Shown piece after piece: positions 1 through 6,895 of a DNA stretch of 8,947 bases (positions within the stretch are counted from its first letter, which is position 1; every line of letters begins with the position of its first letter). Source of the DNA: Bacillota bacterium (GTDB lineage: Bacteria; Bacillota; Clostridia; Lachnospirales; Cellulosilyticaceae); contig JAEYPM010000006.1 of NCBI GenBank assembly GCA_023410675.1, positions 1-8,947 on the forward strand, read 5' to 3'. Under the pieces are notes generated by a model that searched no databases, was not told where the DNA came from, and saw only the letters and a list, made by a program, of their open reading frames with translations. Position numbers and translations under genes: made by a program.

Positions 1-70
1 CTACTAATACCAGTAACACAACAACAAGCATTATGGCTCCGCCACCAACTCTTTTAGTAATTTCATTCAT
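1..70 (-). CDS. N-terminus of unidentified membrane-anchored or exported protein (partial)
   Basis: Only the first 23 codons are in the window; the gene runs off the left edge. The start is well supported: a GGAGGG ribosome binding site (83-78) lies 7 nt before the ATG. The visible peptide begins MNEITKRVGGGAIMLVVVLL and continues hydrophobic. This is a short basic head followed by a membrane segment or uncleaved signal anchor, with no lipobox in the visible part. The gene follows the sugar-transport operon on the same strand, but the strong terminator at 191-231 separates them, so it probably has its own promoter. I do not recognise the family and assign no function. Confidence 0.6.
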   Translation of the reverse strand, partial: MNEITKRVGGGAIMLVVVLLVLV

Positions 71-83
71 AGGTATTCCCTCC

Positions 84-130
84 ATTTAATATTAATATGA
101 TATCTAAATGATATCATATTAATATTAAAT
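84..130. repeat. Perfect 21-bp inverted repeat with 5-nt loop
   Basis: The arms 84-104 and 110-130 are exact reverse complements over all 21 positions, around the loop TAAAT (105-109). The arms are almost pure AT, with a GATATC at the inner edge. On the minus strand the outer end touches the GGAGGG ribosome binding site (83-78) of the gene starting at 70. There is no GC-rich stem and no following T-run, so it does not look like an intrinsic terminator. It could be an operator, because a candidate -10 lies in the upstream arm, or an RNA hairpin controlling access to the ribosome binding site. Confidence 0.85.
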
Positions 131-150
131 AATCAATACATATTTGTAAA
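122..150 (-). promoter_or_regulatory. Candidate promoter for the left-edge gene
   Basis: On the minus strand TTTACA (150-145, five of six consensus positions) is followed after 17 nt by TAATAT (127-122, four of six). Transcription would start near 115, inside the inverted repeat. That would make the palindrome overlap both the -10 and the start site. The region is very AT-rich, so chance matches are likely and the call is tentative. Confidence 0.3.
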
Positions 151-190
151 TTTATCCAAAAATATGTCCTATTACTCATTTGTGAAAATA

Positions 191-231
191 GCAAAAAAAT
201 ATGCCCCTTTTACGGGAGCATATTTTTTTGC
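191..231 (-). terminator. Intrinsic terminator of the sugar-transport operon
   Basis: A 15-bp stem (191-207 with 214-231) has one bulged base (217) and the 6-nt loop TTTTAC. The GC-rich inner part (GCCCC/GGGAGC) is flanked by an A7 run and a T7 run, so on either strand the hairpin ends in a U-run. It lies 30 nt beyond the stop codon at 262 and should end transcripts from the transporter operon. The symmetry would also allow termination from the plus strand, but no plus-strand gene is nearby. Confidence 0.9.
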
Positions 232-261
232 AACGATTATATAAATAGTAAGTGGAATGCA

Positions 262-1431
262 TTAATCATATAATAGAATTGAAATGTCCTCTTGGCCCAT
301 ATTTGCAGCATTATAGAATTTACAGCCAGTGTCAGCATCCGCAACCTTTTCACCCTTAATAGCTTTTGCCGCAAGCTCAACAGCCAAGTAGCCTATTTGG
401 TATGGATCTTGTGTTACAGAACCCAAGAACCAGCCATTTTTTACAGCAGCTTTTTGCGCCTTACCAGCATCAAACCCTACAACTATTATATCCTTGAATT
501 TTCCATTTGCTTTATCCAGATCTTTTCCATCAGTAGTAGCTGCTAAAATACCATTTACTGATGCTTCATTGGAAGCAAAAATAGCAATAAGTCCCTTTGT
601 ATTGAACAAGCTTTGTGAAGCATTTTGTGAGTCAGTGGCATTTGATGAAGGCGGTATAGTAACAAAGATATTAACCGCTGCTTTACCAGACGCAGCATCC
701 TTCTTGAATTTTTCATGTCCTGTGACAGCTACCTGCCCAGCAAACAATGTTTCACAATTTTTTGACATTTGGTTTATGAATCCTACTGTACGGCCAAGTA
801 TAGAAGCAGAAGTGGCATCCTGGGATTGAACGCCGATAGTAACTGGATTTGATGTAGTAGCCTTTTTTAATGCAGCTTGGAAATTTGGATCCTTGAACAT
901 TGAATCTGCCGCAAGAGCGCCTGCATTTTCATTGTTAGTTGATGCAGTTGCCTGTAATGTTCCCTCCGGAGCATTTGGTATACCAGAGTCAAACCCTATA
1001 ACAGGTATTTTCTTATCTTTGCAACTGTTGAGTTGCTGAGTTACAGAACTTGTGTCCAAAACTGCAAGTGCTAATGCCGCAGGGTTTTTGGCGATTGCAG
1101 AATTTATCATATCAACCTGAACGTTGATATCTGACTCAGAAGGTGGCCCATCAAAAGTCATATCAACTTCGTATTTTTTAGCAGCATCCTCTGCTCCCTT
1201 TTTAACTGTCTGCCAGAACTGATGCTGGAAACCCTTAGATACAACAGCAATATACGGTTTAGCGGTGTTGGTTGTTGATGATGGTGCTGCTGAACTAACA
1301 GCAGAAGTTGATGGTGCTACTGAACTGCCTGAACTTGCTGATGTTTCTGTAGAAGAACCGCATCCTGCCAATGCTAATGAAAACATTGATATTGCGGCTA
1401 CCAAAGAAATTATTTTTTTAACGCCCTTCAT
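262..1431 (-). CDS. CUT2-type sugar ABC transporter solute-binding lipoprotein (transport)
   Basis: This extracytoplasmic binding protein delivers a sugar, probably a monosaccharide, to the permease encoded just upstream. The 389-residue product has a basic, hydrophobic signal peptide ending in the lipobox LAGC (lipid-anchored Cys24). A Ser/Thr/Ala-rich linker (about 25-57) follows, which should hold the domain off the membrane. The rest is a type I periplasmic-binding fold (RbsB/XylF-like, Peripla_BP_4). Residues at the usual sugar-contact positions are visible: Asp148 (GFDSG), Arg214, Asn288, Asp321 (GFDAG) and Gln341 in QDPYQIGY. The linker and internal insertions make it longer than RbsB. 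The start is fixed by AAAGGGGGAG (1450-1441), 9 nt before the ATG. It is the last gene of the operon, 58 nt after the permease, with a terminator behind it. The family call is firm; the ligand is unknown (xylose, glucose, galactose or ribose are plausible). Confidence 0.93.
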   Translation of the reverse strand: MKGVKKIISLVAAISMFSLALAGCGSSTETSASSGSSVAPSTSAVSSAAPSSTTNTAKPYIAVVSKGFQHQFWQTVKKGAEDAAKKYEVDMTFDGPPSESDINVQVDMINSAIAKNPAALALAVLDTSSVTQQLNSCKDKKIPVIGFDSGIPNAPEGTLQATASTNNENAGALAADSMFKDPNFQAALKKATTSNPVTIGVQSQDATSASILGRTVGFINQMSKNCETLFAGQVAVTGHEKFKKDAASGKAAVNIFVTIPPSSNATDSQNASQSLFNTKGLIAIFASNEASVNGILAATTDGKDLDKANGKFKDIIVVGFDAGKAQKAAVKNGWFLGSVTQDPYQIGYLAVELAAKAIKGEKVADADTGCKFYNAANMGQEDISILLYD

Positions 1432-1462
1432 AGAAATATTCTCCCCCTTTTAAATTTTGTAT

Positions 1463-1482
1463 TTTTAAGCAACAGCCTAAAA
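1463..1482 (-). other. Small intergenic hairpin between permease and binding-protein genes
   Basis: On the minus-strand transcript UUUUAGGC and GCUUAAAA pair as an 8-bp stem (one G-U pair) around the loop UGUU. It sits 31 nt before the binding-protein start and just after the permease stop. No U-run follows, so it is not a standard terminator. Such hairpins can mark processing or stabilise the downstream binding-protein message, but here that is only a suggestion. Confidence 0.35.
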
Positions 1483-1489
1483 TCATTTA

Positions 1490-2482
1490 CTAATCCTTCT
1501 TTGCAATATTTGCTTTTTTGTTTCTATAAATATCAAGCAAAACTGCTCCAATTACTACAAAGCCTGTAAAGAAGGTCTGCCATTGTCCCTGAAGATTCAT
1601 TGCCATCAGCCCCTGCTTTAAAACGCTCATGATAAATACACCTATCAGAGTACCCGAAACAGTACCGACTCCCCCTGTCATGGAAGTACCACCAATTACG
1701 ACACCCGAGATAGCATACAACTCCAGGCCATTGCCTGTGCTCGGAATAATGGAGGTATAAGCTGCTGCGTACATTATTGCTGCCATTCCTCCAAAGAAAC
1801 CATCCAATGTATAAACCGCAGTTTTCCATCTATCTACCTTGACTCCCGAAAGTCTTGCTGCCTCTTCATTTGATCCGATTGCAAATGTATACCTTCCCAG
1901 TATTGTTTTATTCAATATAATAAAGGCAATAAACAGGAAAATTGCTAGCCATACTGCGCCTATAGGAAAACCACCCGATGTCTTGTAAAAAACAAACTTG
2001 AACCATCCATCAGGATCAGTAACAGTAGGGTACCTCATTGTCATAACCTTTGAAATGATTGCACCAAGACCCATGGTAATGCTCATTATACCCAAGGTAG
2101 CAATAAATGGTGGCAGCTTGGCCTTTGCAACCAATATTCCATTAATAAATCCAAATAATGTTGAAACAAAAAATATCATAACCAAAGACATTCCGATTGA
2201 CCAATGCCAGACGTTATAGGCTACTCCTCCTATTAGCGCCGAGCACATCATTATTGTTCCTGATGCAAGATTTATACCGCCTGTAATAATTACAAATGTC
2301 ATTCCTAGTGCAAGAAAACCAATATAGTAGGACGAATCAAGAATGTTTATTAATGTTGCGATAGAAAAAAAGTTGTTTCCAAATATAGAAAAGAATATGT
2401 ATAGAATAAATAACGTACTTAGAGCTAATATTTTCTGGAAGCCCGAAGACGACTTGCCTAGTGAAATCCTTTTGTTCGACAT
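1490..2482 (-). CDS. CUT2-type sugar ABC transporter permease (RbsC/XylH family)
   Basis: This integral membrane subunit, usually a homodimer in this family, forms the sugar channel and couples to the double ATPase encoded upstream. The 330-residue protein is strongly hydrophobic with about eight to ten membrane segments. It shows the BPD_transp_2 landmarks: an early GGINLASGTIM segment (about 68-78, where relatives commonly have GGIDLS), the cytoplasmic ATPase-contact loop GRYTFAIGSNEEAARLSGV (196-214), and the glycine-rich late helix GGTSMTGGVGTVSGTLIGV (264-282). I chose the ATG at 2482 because GAGG (2494-2491) lies 8 nt upstream and the protein then begins like its relatives. An in-frame ATG at 2551 would add 23 polar residues and overlap the ATPase gene. 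With the chosen start the gap to the ATPase stop is 26 nt, so the genes are co-transcribed. Substrate unknown. Confidence 0.93.
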   Translation of the reverse strand: MSNKRISLGKSSSGFQKILALSTLFILYIFFSIFGNNFFSIATLINILDSSYYIGFLALGMTFVIITGGINLASGTIMMCSALIGGVAYNVWHWSIGMSLVMIFFVSTLFGFINGILVAKAKLPPFIATLGIMSITMGLGAIISKVMTMRYPTVTDPDGWFKFVFYKTSGGFPIGAVWLAIFLFIAFIILNKTILGRYTFAIGSNEEAARLSGVKVDRWKTAVYTLDGFFGGMAAIMYAAAYTSIIPSTGNGLELYAISGVVIGGTSMTGGVGTVSGTLIGVFIMSVLKQGLMAMNLQGQWQTFFTGFVVIGAVLLDIYRNKKANIAKKD

Positions 2483-2508
2483 AATTAATACCTCACTTAA
2501 AAAATTAA

Positions 2509-3999
2509 TCAATTTCTTTGTGTTGCCAGAGTCATTATACTTTCCTGACAAGCATTTTCTATATTGAGAACCCCCGTCATCCTGCCCTCACACATAACTG
2601 CAACTCGATCACTCATTCGAAGTAGTTCGGGCATTTCAGAAGAAATCATGATGATGGACTTACCCTCATGAACAAGCTCATTCATAAGCTTATATATTTC
2701 ACTCTTTGCACCTACATCGATGCCCCTTGTTGGCTCATCAAAGATTAATATGCTACAATTCTTAAGAAGCCATTTCGCTAGTACAACCTTTTGTTGATTT
2801 CCACCCGAAAGATTTTTTACAAGTTGCGATATAGAAGGTGTCTTAATGTTGATTTTCTCTACATAATTCAATGTGTCAGTACTAATCTTCTTATCGTTGG
2901 TAAAACTGAATTTAGCATAACTTGTAAGACTGGAGAGCACTGAATTATCACGGACATTTAATCCTATGGCAAGTCCAAAGCGTTTTCTGTCCTCTGACAA
3001 ATAACCTATTCCATTGTTGACAGCATCATACGGTGTCTTTATGTCAACTTTTTCTCCATTAACATAAATTTCACCACTGTCCATTGGGTCTGCTCCAAAA
3101 ATCAGACGCACTGTCTCTGTTCGTCCGGCCCCCATTAGACCAGCAATGCCAAATATTTCACCCTTTTTGACTCTAAAAGAAACATTTTTTACCAACCGGG
3201 AGTTTAGGTTTTTGACTTCCAGTGAAACAGGTGCATCATCAGGAACGGAGCTTACTGTTTTTGGCTCCTCATATATAATACGTCCAACCATCATTTGAAT
3301 TATTTGAGGAATTGTGACGTCAGCAGTGTTGAGAGTATTAACATATTGCCCATCTCTCATTACCGTGATGCGATCAGTTATTTTCTTTAATTCCTCTAAT
3401 CTATGAGAAATATAGACAATTCCTACGCCTCGTTCCCTTAATTGTTTTATGAATTTGAATAGATTTTCAATCTCTTGATCTGTAAGTGCAGCTGTTGGTT
3501 CATCCATAATGAGCACTTCTGAGTTAAATGAAAGAGCCTTTGCAATCTCAACCATTTGCTGTTTAGCAACAGTTAAATCCTGCATTTTTGCCTCGGGATT
3601 AATATTGATGTTTAATGAATCAAGCAGTTTTTTAGCTTCAATATTTGTCCTTTTGGAATCGACAAAAATTCCTCTTCTTTGTTCTCTTCCAATGAAAATA
3701 TTCTCAGCAACTGTTAAGTGAGGAAGGAGGTTTAGTTCTTGATGAATAATACCAATCCCACAGCTTTGTGCGTCCTTGGGATTATGAAACACAATTTCCT
3801 TACCCTTATATTTTATTGTTCCAGCATCCCTTTGATACAAACCGATGAGGACCTTCATCAAAGTCGATTTACCTGCCCCATTTTCGCCAACAAGTGCATG
3901 TACCTCTCCTTTGTTAAGTTCAAACCTACAATTGTTAAGTGCGTGAACACCAGGGAAATACTTCTGTATCCCATCCATACTTACAAGTAATTCATCCAT
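2509..3999 (-). CDS. CUT2-type sugar ABC transporter, double ATP-binding subunit (RbsA/XylG/MglA family)
   Basis: This cytoplasmic protein energises monosaccharide uptake and carries two fused nucleotide-binding domains in 496 residues, the normal family length. The first half has Walker A GENGAGKST (38-46), Q-loop Gln87, the family's atypical signature LTVAKQQ (142-148), Walker B VLIMDEPTA (162-170) and switch His199. The second half has a degenerate Walker A, GLMGAGRTE (287-295), with Arg in place of the catalytic-loop Lys. It also has a canonical LSGGNQQKV signature (397-405), Walker B ILIFDEPT (417-424), and no switch His (SSE at 453-455). This asymmetry is usual in RbsA/MglA proteins and is not decay. 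GAGGTGA lies directly before the ATG at 3999. It is the first gene of the transport cassette and follows a candidate regulated promoter (4039-4102). Confidence 0.95.
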   Translation of the reverse strand: MDELLVSMDGIQKYFPGVHALNNCRFELNKGEVHALVGENGAGKSTLMKVLIGLYQRDAGTIKYKGKEIVFHNPKDAQSCGIGIIHQELNLLPHLTVAENIFIGREQRRGIFVDSKRTNIEAKKLLDSLNININPEAKMQDLTVAKQQMVEIAKALSFNSEVLIMDEPTAALTDQEIENLFKFIKQLRERGVGIVYISHRLEELKKITDRITVMRDGQYVNTLNTADVTIPQIIQMMVGRIIYEEPKTVSSVPDDAPVSLEVKNLNSRLVKNVSFRVKKGEIFGIAGLMGAGRTETVRLIFGADPMDSGEIYVNGEKVDIKTPYDAVNNGIGYLSEDRKRFGLAIGLNVRDNSVLSSLTSYAKFSFTNDKKISTDTLNYVEKINIKTPSISQLVKNLSGGNQQKVVLAKWLLKNCSILIFDEPTRGIDVGAKSEIYKLMNELVHEGKSIIMISSEMPELLRMSDRVAVMCEGRMTGVLNIENACQESIMTLATQRN

Positions 4000-4013
4000 A
4001 TTTCACCTCAATG

Positions 4014-4035
4014 GCTATAACTTATTTGTTACAGC
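4014..4035 (-). other. Hairpin in the 5' leader of the transporter mRNA
   Basis: On the minus strand GCUGUAAC and GUUAUAGC form an 8-bp stem (one G-U pair) around the loop AAAUAA. It lies about at the predicted transcription start, between the -10 at 4044-4039 and the ATPase ribosome binding site. No U-run follows. A hairpin at the very 5' end could protect the message from decay. It is short, and could be chance in AT-rich sequence. Confidence 0.35.
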
Positions 4036-4038
4036 TTT

Positions 4039-4067
4039 ATTTTAAGGTGAATATCCAACTTATGGAA
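4039..4067 (-). promoter_or_regulatory. Candidate activator-dependent promoter of the transporter operon
   Basis: On the minus strand TAAAAT (4044-4039) matches the -10 consensus at five of six positions. The hexamer 17 nt upstream, TTCCAT (4067-4062), is a poor -35. A good -10 with a poor -35, immediately downstream of the repeated boxes at 4071-4102, is what an AraC-type activator-dependent promoter looks like. Transcription would begin near 4032, giving a leader of about 30 nt before the ATPase start. Confidence 0.45.
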
Positions 4068-4070
4068 TAT

Positions 4071-4102
4071 GAAATCCTATAATAAACTATAGAAATCCTA
4101 TA
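4071..4102 (-). promoter_or_regulatory. Direct-repeat operator, probable response-regulator binding site
   Basis: The 11-mer TATAGGATTTC occurs twice on the minus strand, at 4102-4092 and 4081-4071, with a centre spacing of exactly 21 bp (two helical turns). A weaker third GGAT lies at 4056-4053, again 21 bp further, within the candidate promoter. AraC-family regulators usually bind direct repeats on one helix face, often next to the -35. The adjacent response regulator has such a DNA-binding domain and is the obvious candidate. I did not find this box upstream of the regulator gene or of the second binding-protein gene. Confidence 0.55.
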
Positions 4103-4106
4103 CAGT

Positions 4107-5087
4107 TTAGTTATCTGAAAAAGGGAATACCAGCTTTTCGTTTTCAGGCAAATACATATTATCCTTATCAATAATGGTTAGCCCCGTATAAGTATATTGG
4201 GGGACAGACTTGTTATTTATCGCCTCAATGGCATATTTCACACCCAGATATCCCATGTTAAAAGGGTTCTGAATTACCAGTGCGTCTATCACCTTGTTTT
4301 CTACCAGGCTAACTTCTTCAGGTGTGCTATCCAAACCTATTATCTTAATCTTCCCCGCCAACTTCTTATCATTAATAGAACGTGCCACTCCCACTGTACT
4401 TTGTGCATTTGTACAAATAATTGCATTCAGGTTTTTATTTTGCTCGACCAGTTTATTTGTAAGATCGTAGGCGATTTCCTCATCAGAATTACAATACATG
4501 TTTGCAATAACATTTATTGCAGTATATTTATCTAAAGTGTTGTAAACACCTTTTTCTCTCATATCAGATGACGCCGCACCTTTCATAAAGTTCATTACGG
4601 CTATTTGGCATTTCTCTCCCACTCTTTTTACAAGGGTTTCGGCCAACTTAGTTCCGGCATCAAAATTATCAGTGCCTATAAAGCCCTTTGTTCTATCGGA
4701 GTTAAGCTGAGAATCTATAATTATTACCGGAATATTTTGATTTGCAGCTTTTTCAACCACAGCAGAAAGCTTGTTATAATCGCTAGCCGCTAGCACTATT
4801 GCGTTATATGAGTTCGTTATTGCATCCTCTACAAGACTTATTTGTTTATCTATATCTTTTTCATTTTCGGGGCCATTATATATTATGTCTACACCAAATT
4901 CTTTGCTGGCCGCCAGTGCCCCTTTATGAACCACGCTAAAAAAGTCGGCATCCTTCATCTTTACAATCACGCTTATCTTTTGCCTGCTTTCACTCTGAGA
5001 TATTTCCATTCCCCCACAGCTTGTAATCACAGCAGACATTATAATAAAGGCTAAAATAAAAGCCAATAACCTGATTTTTCTCCACAT
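4107..5087 (-). CDS. Sugar-binding lipoprotein of the sensing cassette (XylFII-like)
   Basis: This 326-residue extracytoplasmic lipoprotein is probably the ligand-recognising partner of the kinase encoded just upstream. It has a signal peptide with lipobox ITSC (Cys24) followed by a type I periplasmic-binding fold starting near residue 36 (Peripla_BP_4, RbsB-like). Typical sugar-contact positions are kept: Asp125 (IIIDSQ), Arg177, Asn227, Asp253 (GLDST) and Gln273 (IQNPFNMGY). It resembles the transport binding protein (262-1431) in layout but lacks its long Ser/Thr linker and is clearly diverged. GGAGG (5100-5096) lies 8 nt before the ATG, and only 16 nt separate it from the kinase stop, so the two are co-transcribed. 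Gene content matches the XylFII-LytS-YesN sensors of Clostridium beijerinckii. A role as a second transport protein is the alternative. Confidence 0.88.
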   Translation of the reverse strand: MWRKIRLLAFILAFIIMSAVITSCGGMEISQSESRQKISVIVKMKDADFFSVVHKGALAASKEFGVDIIYNGPENEKDIDKQISLVEDAITNSYNAIVLAASDYNKLSAVVEKAANQNIPVIIIDSQLNSDRTKGFIGTDNFDAGTKLAETLVKRVGEKCQIAVMNFMKGAASSDMREKGVYNTLDKYTAINVIANMYCNSDEEIAYDLTNKLVEQNKNLNAIICTNAQSTVGVARSINDKKLAGKIKIIGLDSTPEEVSLVENKVIDALVIQNPFNMGYLGVKYAIEAINNKSVPQYTYTGLTIIDKDNMYLPENEKLVFPFSDN

Positions 5088-5103
5088 CTACCCATCCTCC
5101 AAA

Positions 5104-6858
5104 TCAATTATCAATAAGTGGAATAGTAATATTTACTGTGGTACCCATGTCCAGCTCACTCTCTATCTCAATACCATAATGAATACCAAAAAATAATTTA
5201 ATTCTTTCATTTACATTTTTTAGACCAACTCCGCCTGAGTTATAGAATTGTGGCTCTTTTTCCAGAATTCCTTTAAGAACTGACGGCTTAATACCGTATC
5301 CATTATCTATAACACTCAAAACAACTCTTTCGTCTTTGATTATTGCCTTGATAGTAATCTTTCCCTTTTCCTGCAACTTATTGATTCCATGGTATATGGC
5401 ATTTTCAATAATAGGTTGCAGAATTAACTTTATAGTTTTATATTGCATTATATCTGGATCAGCTTCTATGTAAAAATCAAACTTATCCCTGTACCTAATT
5501 TTTTGTATAGTTAGGTAGCTCTTAGCATGTTCAATCTCATCCCCAATAGATATAAACTCATTCCCTTTGCTGATACTTATTCTGAAGAATTGTGCAAGTG
5601 CAGCTACCATAGTGGACACACCTTCATACTTTTGATTCTCATTCATCCAAATGATAGAGTCCAGGGTATTGTATAGAAAATGAGGGTTAATCTGTGCCTG
5701 TAACGCTTTAAATTCACTTTTCCTCTTCTCCTCTTGCTCCTGAATTACCTCCTCCATGAGCTGCTTAATCCTGAGCACCATTATGTTGAATGACTGTGAG
5801 AGCTTGTTTACCTCGTCATCACCTTTGACATCAACTTGAATTGAAAAGTCCCCATTTTCAACCAACTTCATTTGTCTTTCAAGTCTCTTTATCGGTTGAG
5901 AAACCTTTCGCGAAATAAAAATAGACGCCCCTATTTCAAAAAATACTCCAATTGCAACTATAAGTATCAAGTAATTTTCGAAGTTACGTTTATTCTCTGT
6001 AAGCTCATCAACATAGCTGATACCTACCATCTTCCAACCAGCAGAGTTTATGTTTTTGACAGTCATTATCCTTTGTTTACCCTGGAATTTATCAAAATAC
6101 GAGCCTGGACTTCTCATTATTGCATCACTAATGTTTTCACTTTTCAAACCAGTGTATATAAGTTGCTGTTGTGGATGGTAAATAATTCTACCATTATTAT
6201 CAATTATGTAAATGTATCCTGACTTACCTAAAGTAACATTGTTTAGTAGCTGCTCAATAACGCTAAAATTCATATCAACCATAATAACCATATTCTCATA
6301 GCCTTGGCTGGTATATGCTAAGTTGGTCATACTAAGCGAAACTACCCAAGGCCTTTTCCCTTCAAAAAGCCTTTGCACATGCGGGGGCTGGAATCTATAC
6401 CCCGAAGAATTATTGACCACACTACTAAACCAGTCTTGATCAGCTATAGAGATATTTCTATTTAGCGTGCCTCTTGGATAGCAAATTGCCACCTCTCCTT
6501 CATTTGTAAATACGGCAGCCGTTACAATATCTTTTCTTATTTTTGAGGTTACCTCCAGCATCTGATAAATATTTCCCCTGCTTTGTGCAGTATCTGTAAC
6601 AAAATTACCTTTAATAAAATCCAATATTTCAGTCATGCCCTTTAGATATACTTCCAAATTAATATTTACTTGGTCCATTATTTGCTGGGTATTAAATGCT
6701 GCACGTTCCTCTGCATTACGAGAAAACATTGAAAAAAGAGTGAAACTAATAAAGAGCATAGAAAGAATTATCACCGCTGTAAATGACAACGTAATAATGG
6801 ACTGAATACTATTGAGCTTAAACTTTTTAATGCTTTTTAAAATATGCATCTTCAACAT
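5104..6858 (-). CDS. LytS/YesM-type sensor histidine kinase with dCache and HAMP domains
   Basis: This membrane kinase (584 residues) should phosphorylate the response regulator encoded just upstream. In order: membrane helix 1 (about 19-45), an extracytoplasmic dCache-like region (about 46-293, with the typical YIYIIDNNGRIIYHP stretch at 215-229), membrane helix 2 (about 294-316), HAMP (about 317-369), and a short coiled coil. The His_kinase core follows, with phospho-acceptor His393 in QAQINPHFLYNTL, and then the HATPase_c domain. The ATP-binding boxes are intact: N-box QPIIENAIYHG (481-491, Asn486), DNGYG (518-522) and GGVGLKNVNERI (542-553). GGAG 5 nt before the ATG supports the start at 6858 over the Met three codons later. 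Its neighbours suggest that it reads sugar occupancy of the adjacent binding lipoprotein. Direct ligand binding by the dCache region is also possible. Confidence 0.94.
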   Translation of the reverse strand: MLKMHILKSIKKFKLNSIQSIITLSFTAVIILSMLFISFTLFSMFSRNAEERAAFNTQQIMDQVNINLEVYLKGMTEILDFIKGNFVTDTAQSRGNIYQMLEVTSKIRKDIVTAAVFTNEGEVAICYPRGTLNRNISIADQDWFSSVVNNSSGYRFQPPHVQRLFEGKRPWVVSLSMTNLAYTSQGYENMVIMVDMNFSVIEQLLNNVTLGKSGYIYIIDNNGRIIYHPQQQLIYTGLKSENISDAIMRSPGSYFDKFQGKQRIMTVKNINSAGWKMVGISYVDELTENKRNFENYLILIVAIGVFFEIGASIFISRKVSQPIKRLERQMKLVENGDFSIQVDVKGDDEVNKLSQSFNIMVLRIKQLMEEVIQEQEEKRKSEFKALQAQINPHFLYNTLDSIIWMNENQKYEGVSTMVAALAQFFRISISKGNEFISIGDEIEHAKSYLTIQKIRYRDKFDFYIEADPDIMQYKTIKLILQPIIENAIYHGINKLQEKGKITIKAIIKDERVVLSVIDNGYGIKPSVLKGILEKEPQFYNSGGVGLKNVNERIKLFFGIHYGIEIESELDMGTTVNITIPLIDN

Positions 6859-6895
6859 TAAGTCTCCTTTTTTCTATTAGTTTCCCCTAAAGCTA

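Noticed and set aside
494..829. Plus-strand 111-codon open frame opposite the binding-protein gene, and similar plus-strand frames elsewhere
   Set aside because: They are antisense to well-supported genes, lack convincing ribosome binding sites and have no recognisable domains.
1533..1829. Minus-strand 98-codon open frame inside the permease gene
   Set aside because: It overlaps a certain gene in another frame and its translation (Trp/Cys/Arg-rich) resembles no protein I know.
2483..2551. Longer permease start at 2551 (23 extra residues, overlapping the ATPase gene by 43 nt)
   Set aside because: The ATG at 2482 has a properly spaced GAGG, gives the usual family N-terminus and sits 26 nt after the ATPase stop. 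The extra residues are polar and encoded by ATPase coding sequence in another frame.
2509..3999. Degenerate second Walker A (Arg for Lys) as a sign of a broken ATPase
   Set aside because: This asymmetry is the normal state in RbsA/MglA-type double ATPases, and the remaining motifs are intact.
3999..4106. Terminator between the sensor lipoprotein and ATPase genes
   Set aside because: The only hairpin (4014-4035) has an AU-rich stem and no U-run. Read-through from the sensing cassette into the transporter remains possible.
4000..4106. Catabolite-repression (cre) site in the transporter promoter
   Set aside because: I looked for the CcpA consensus with its central CG and found no acceptable match.
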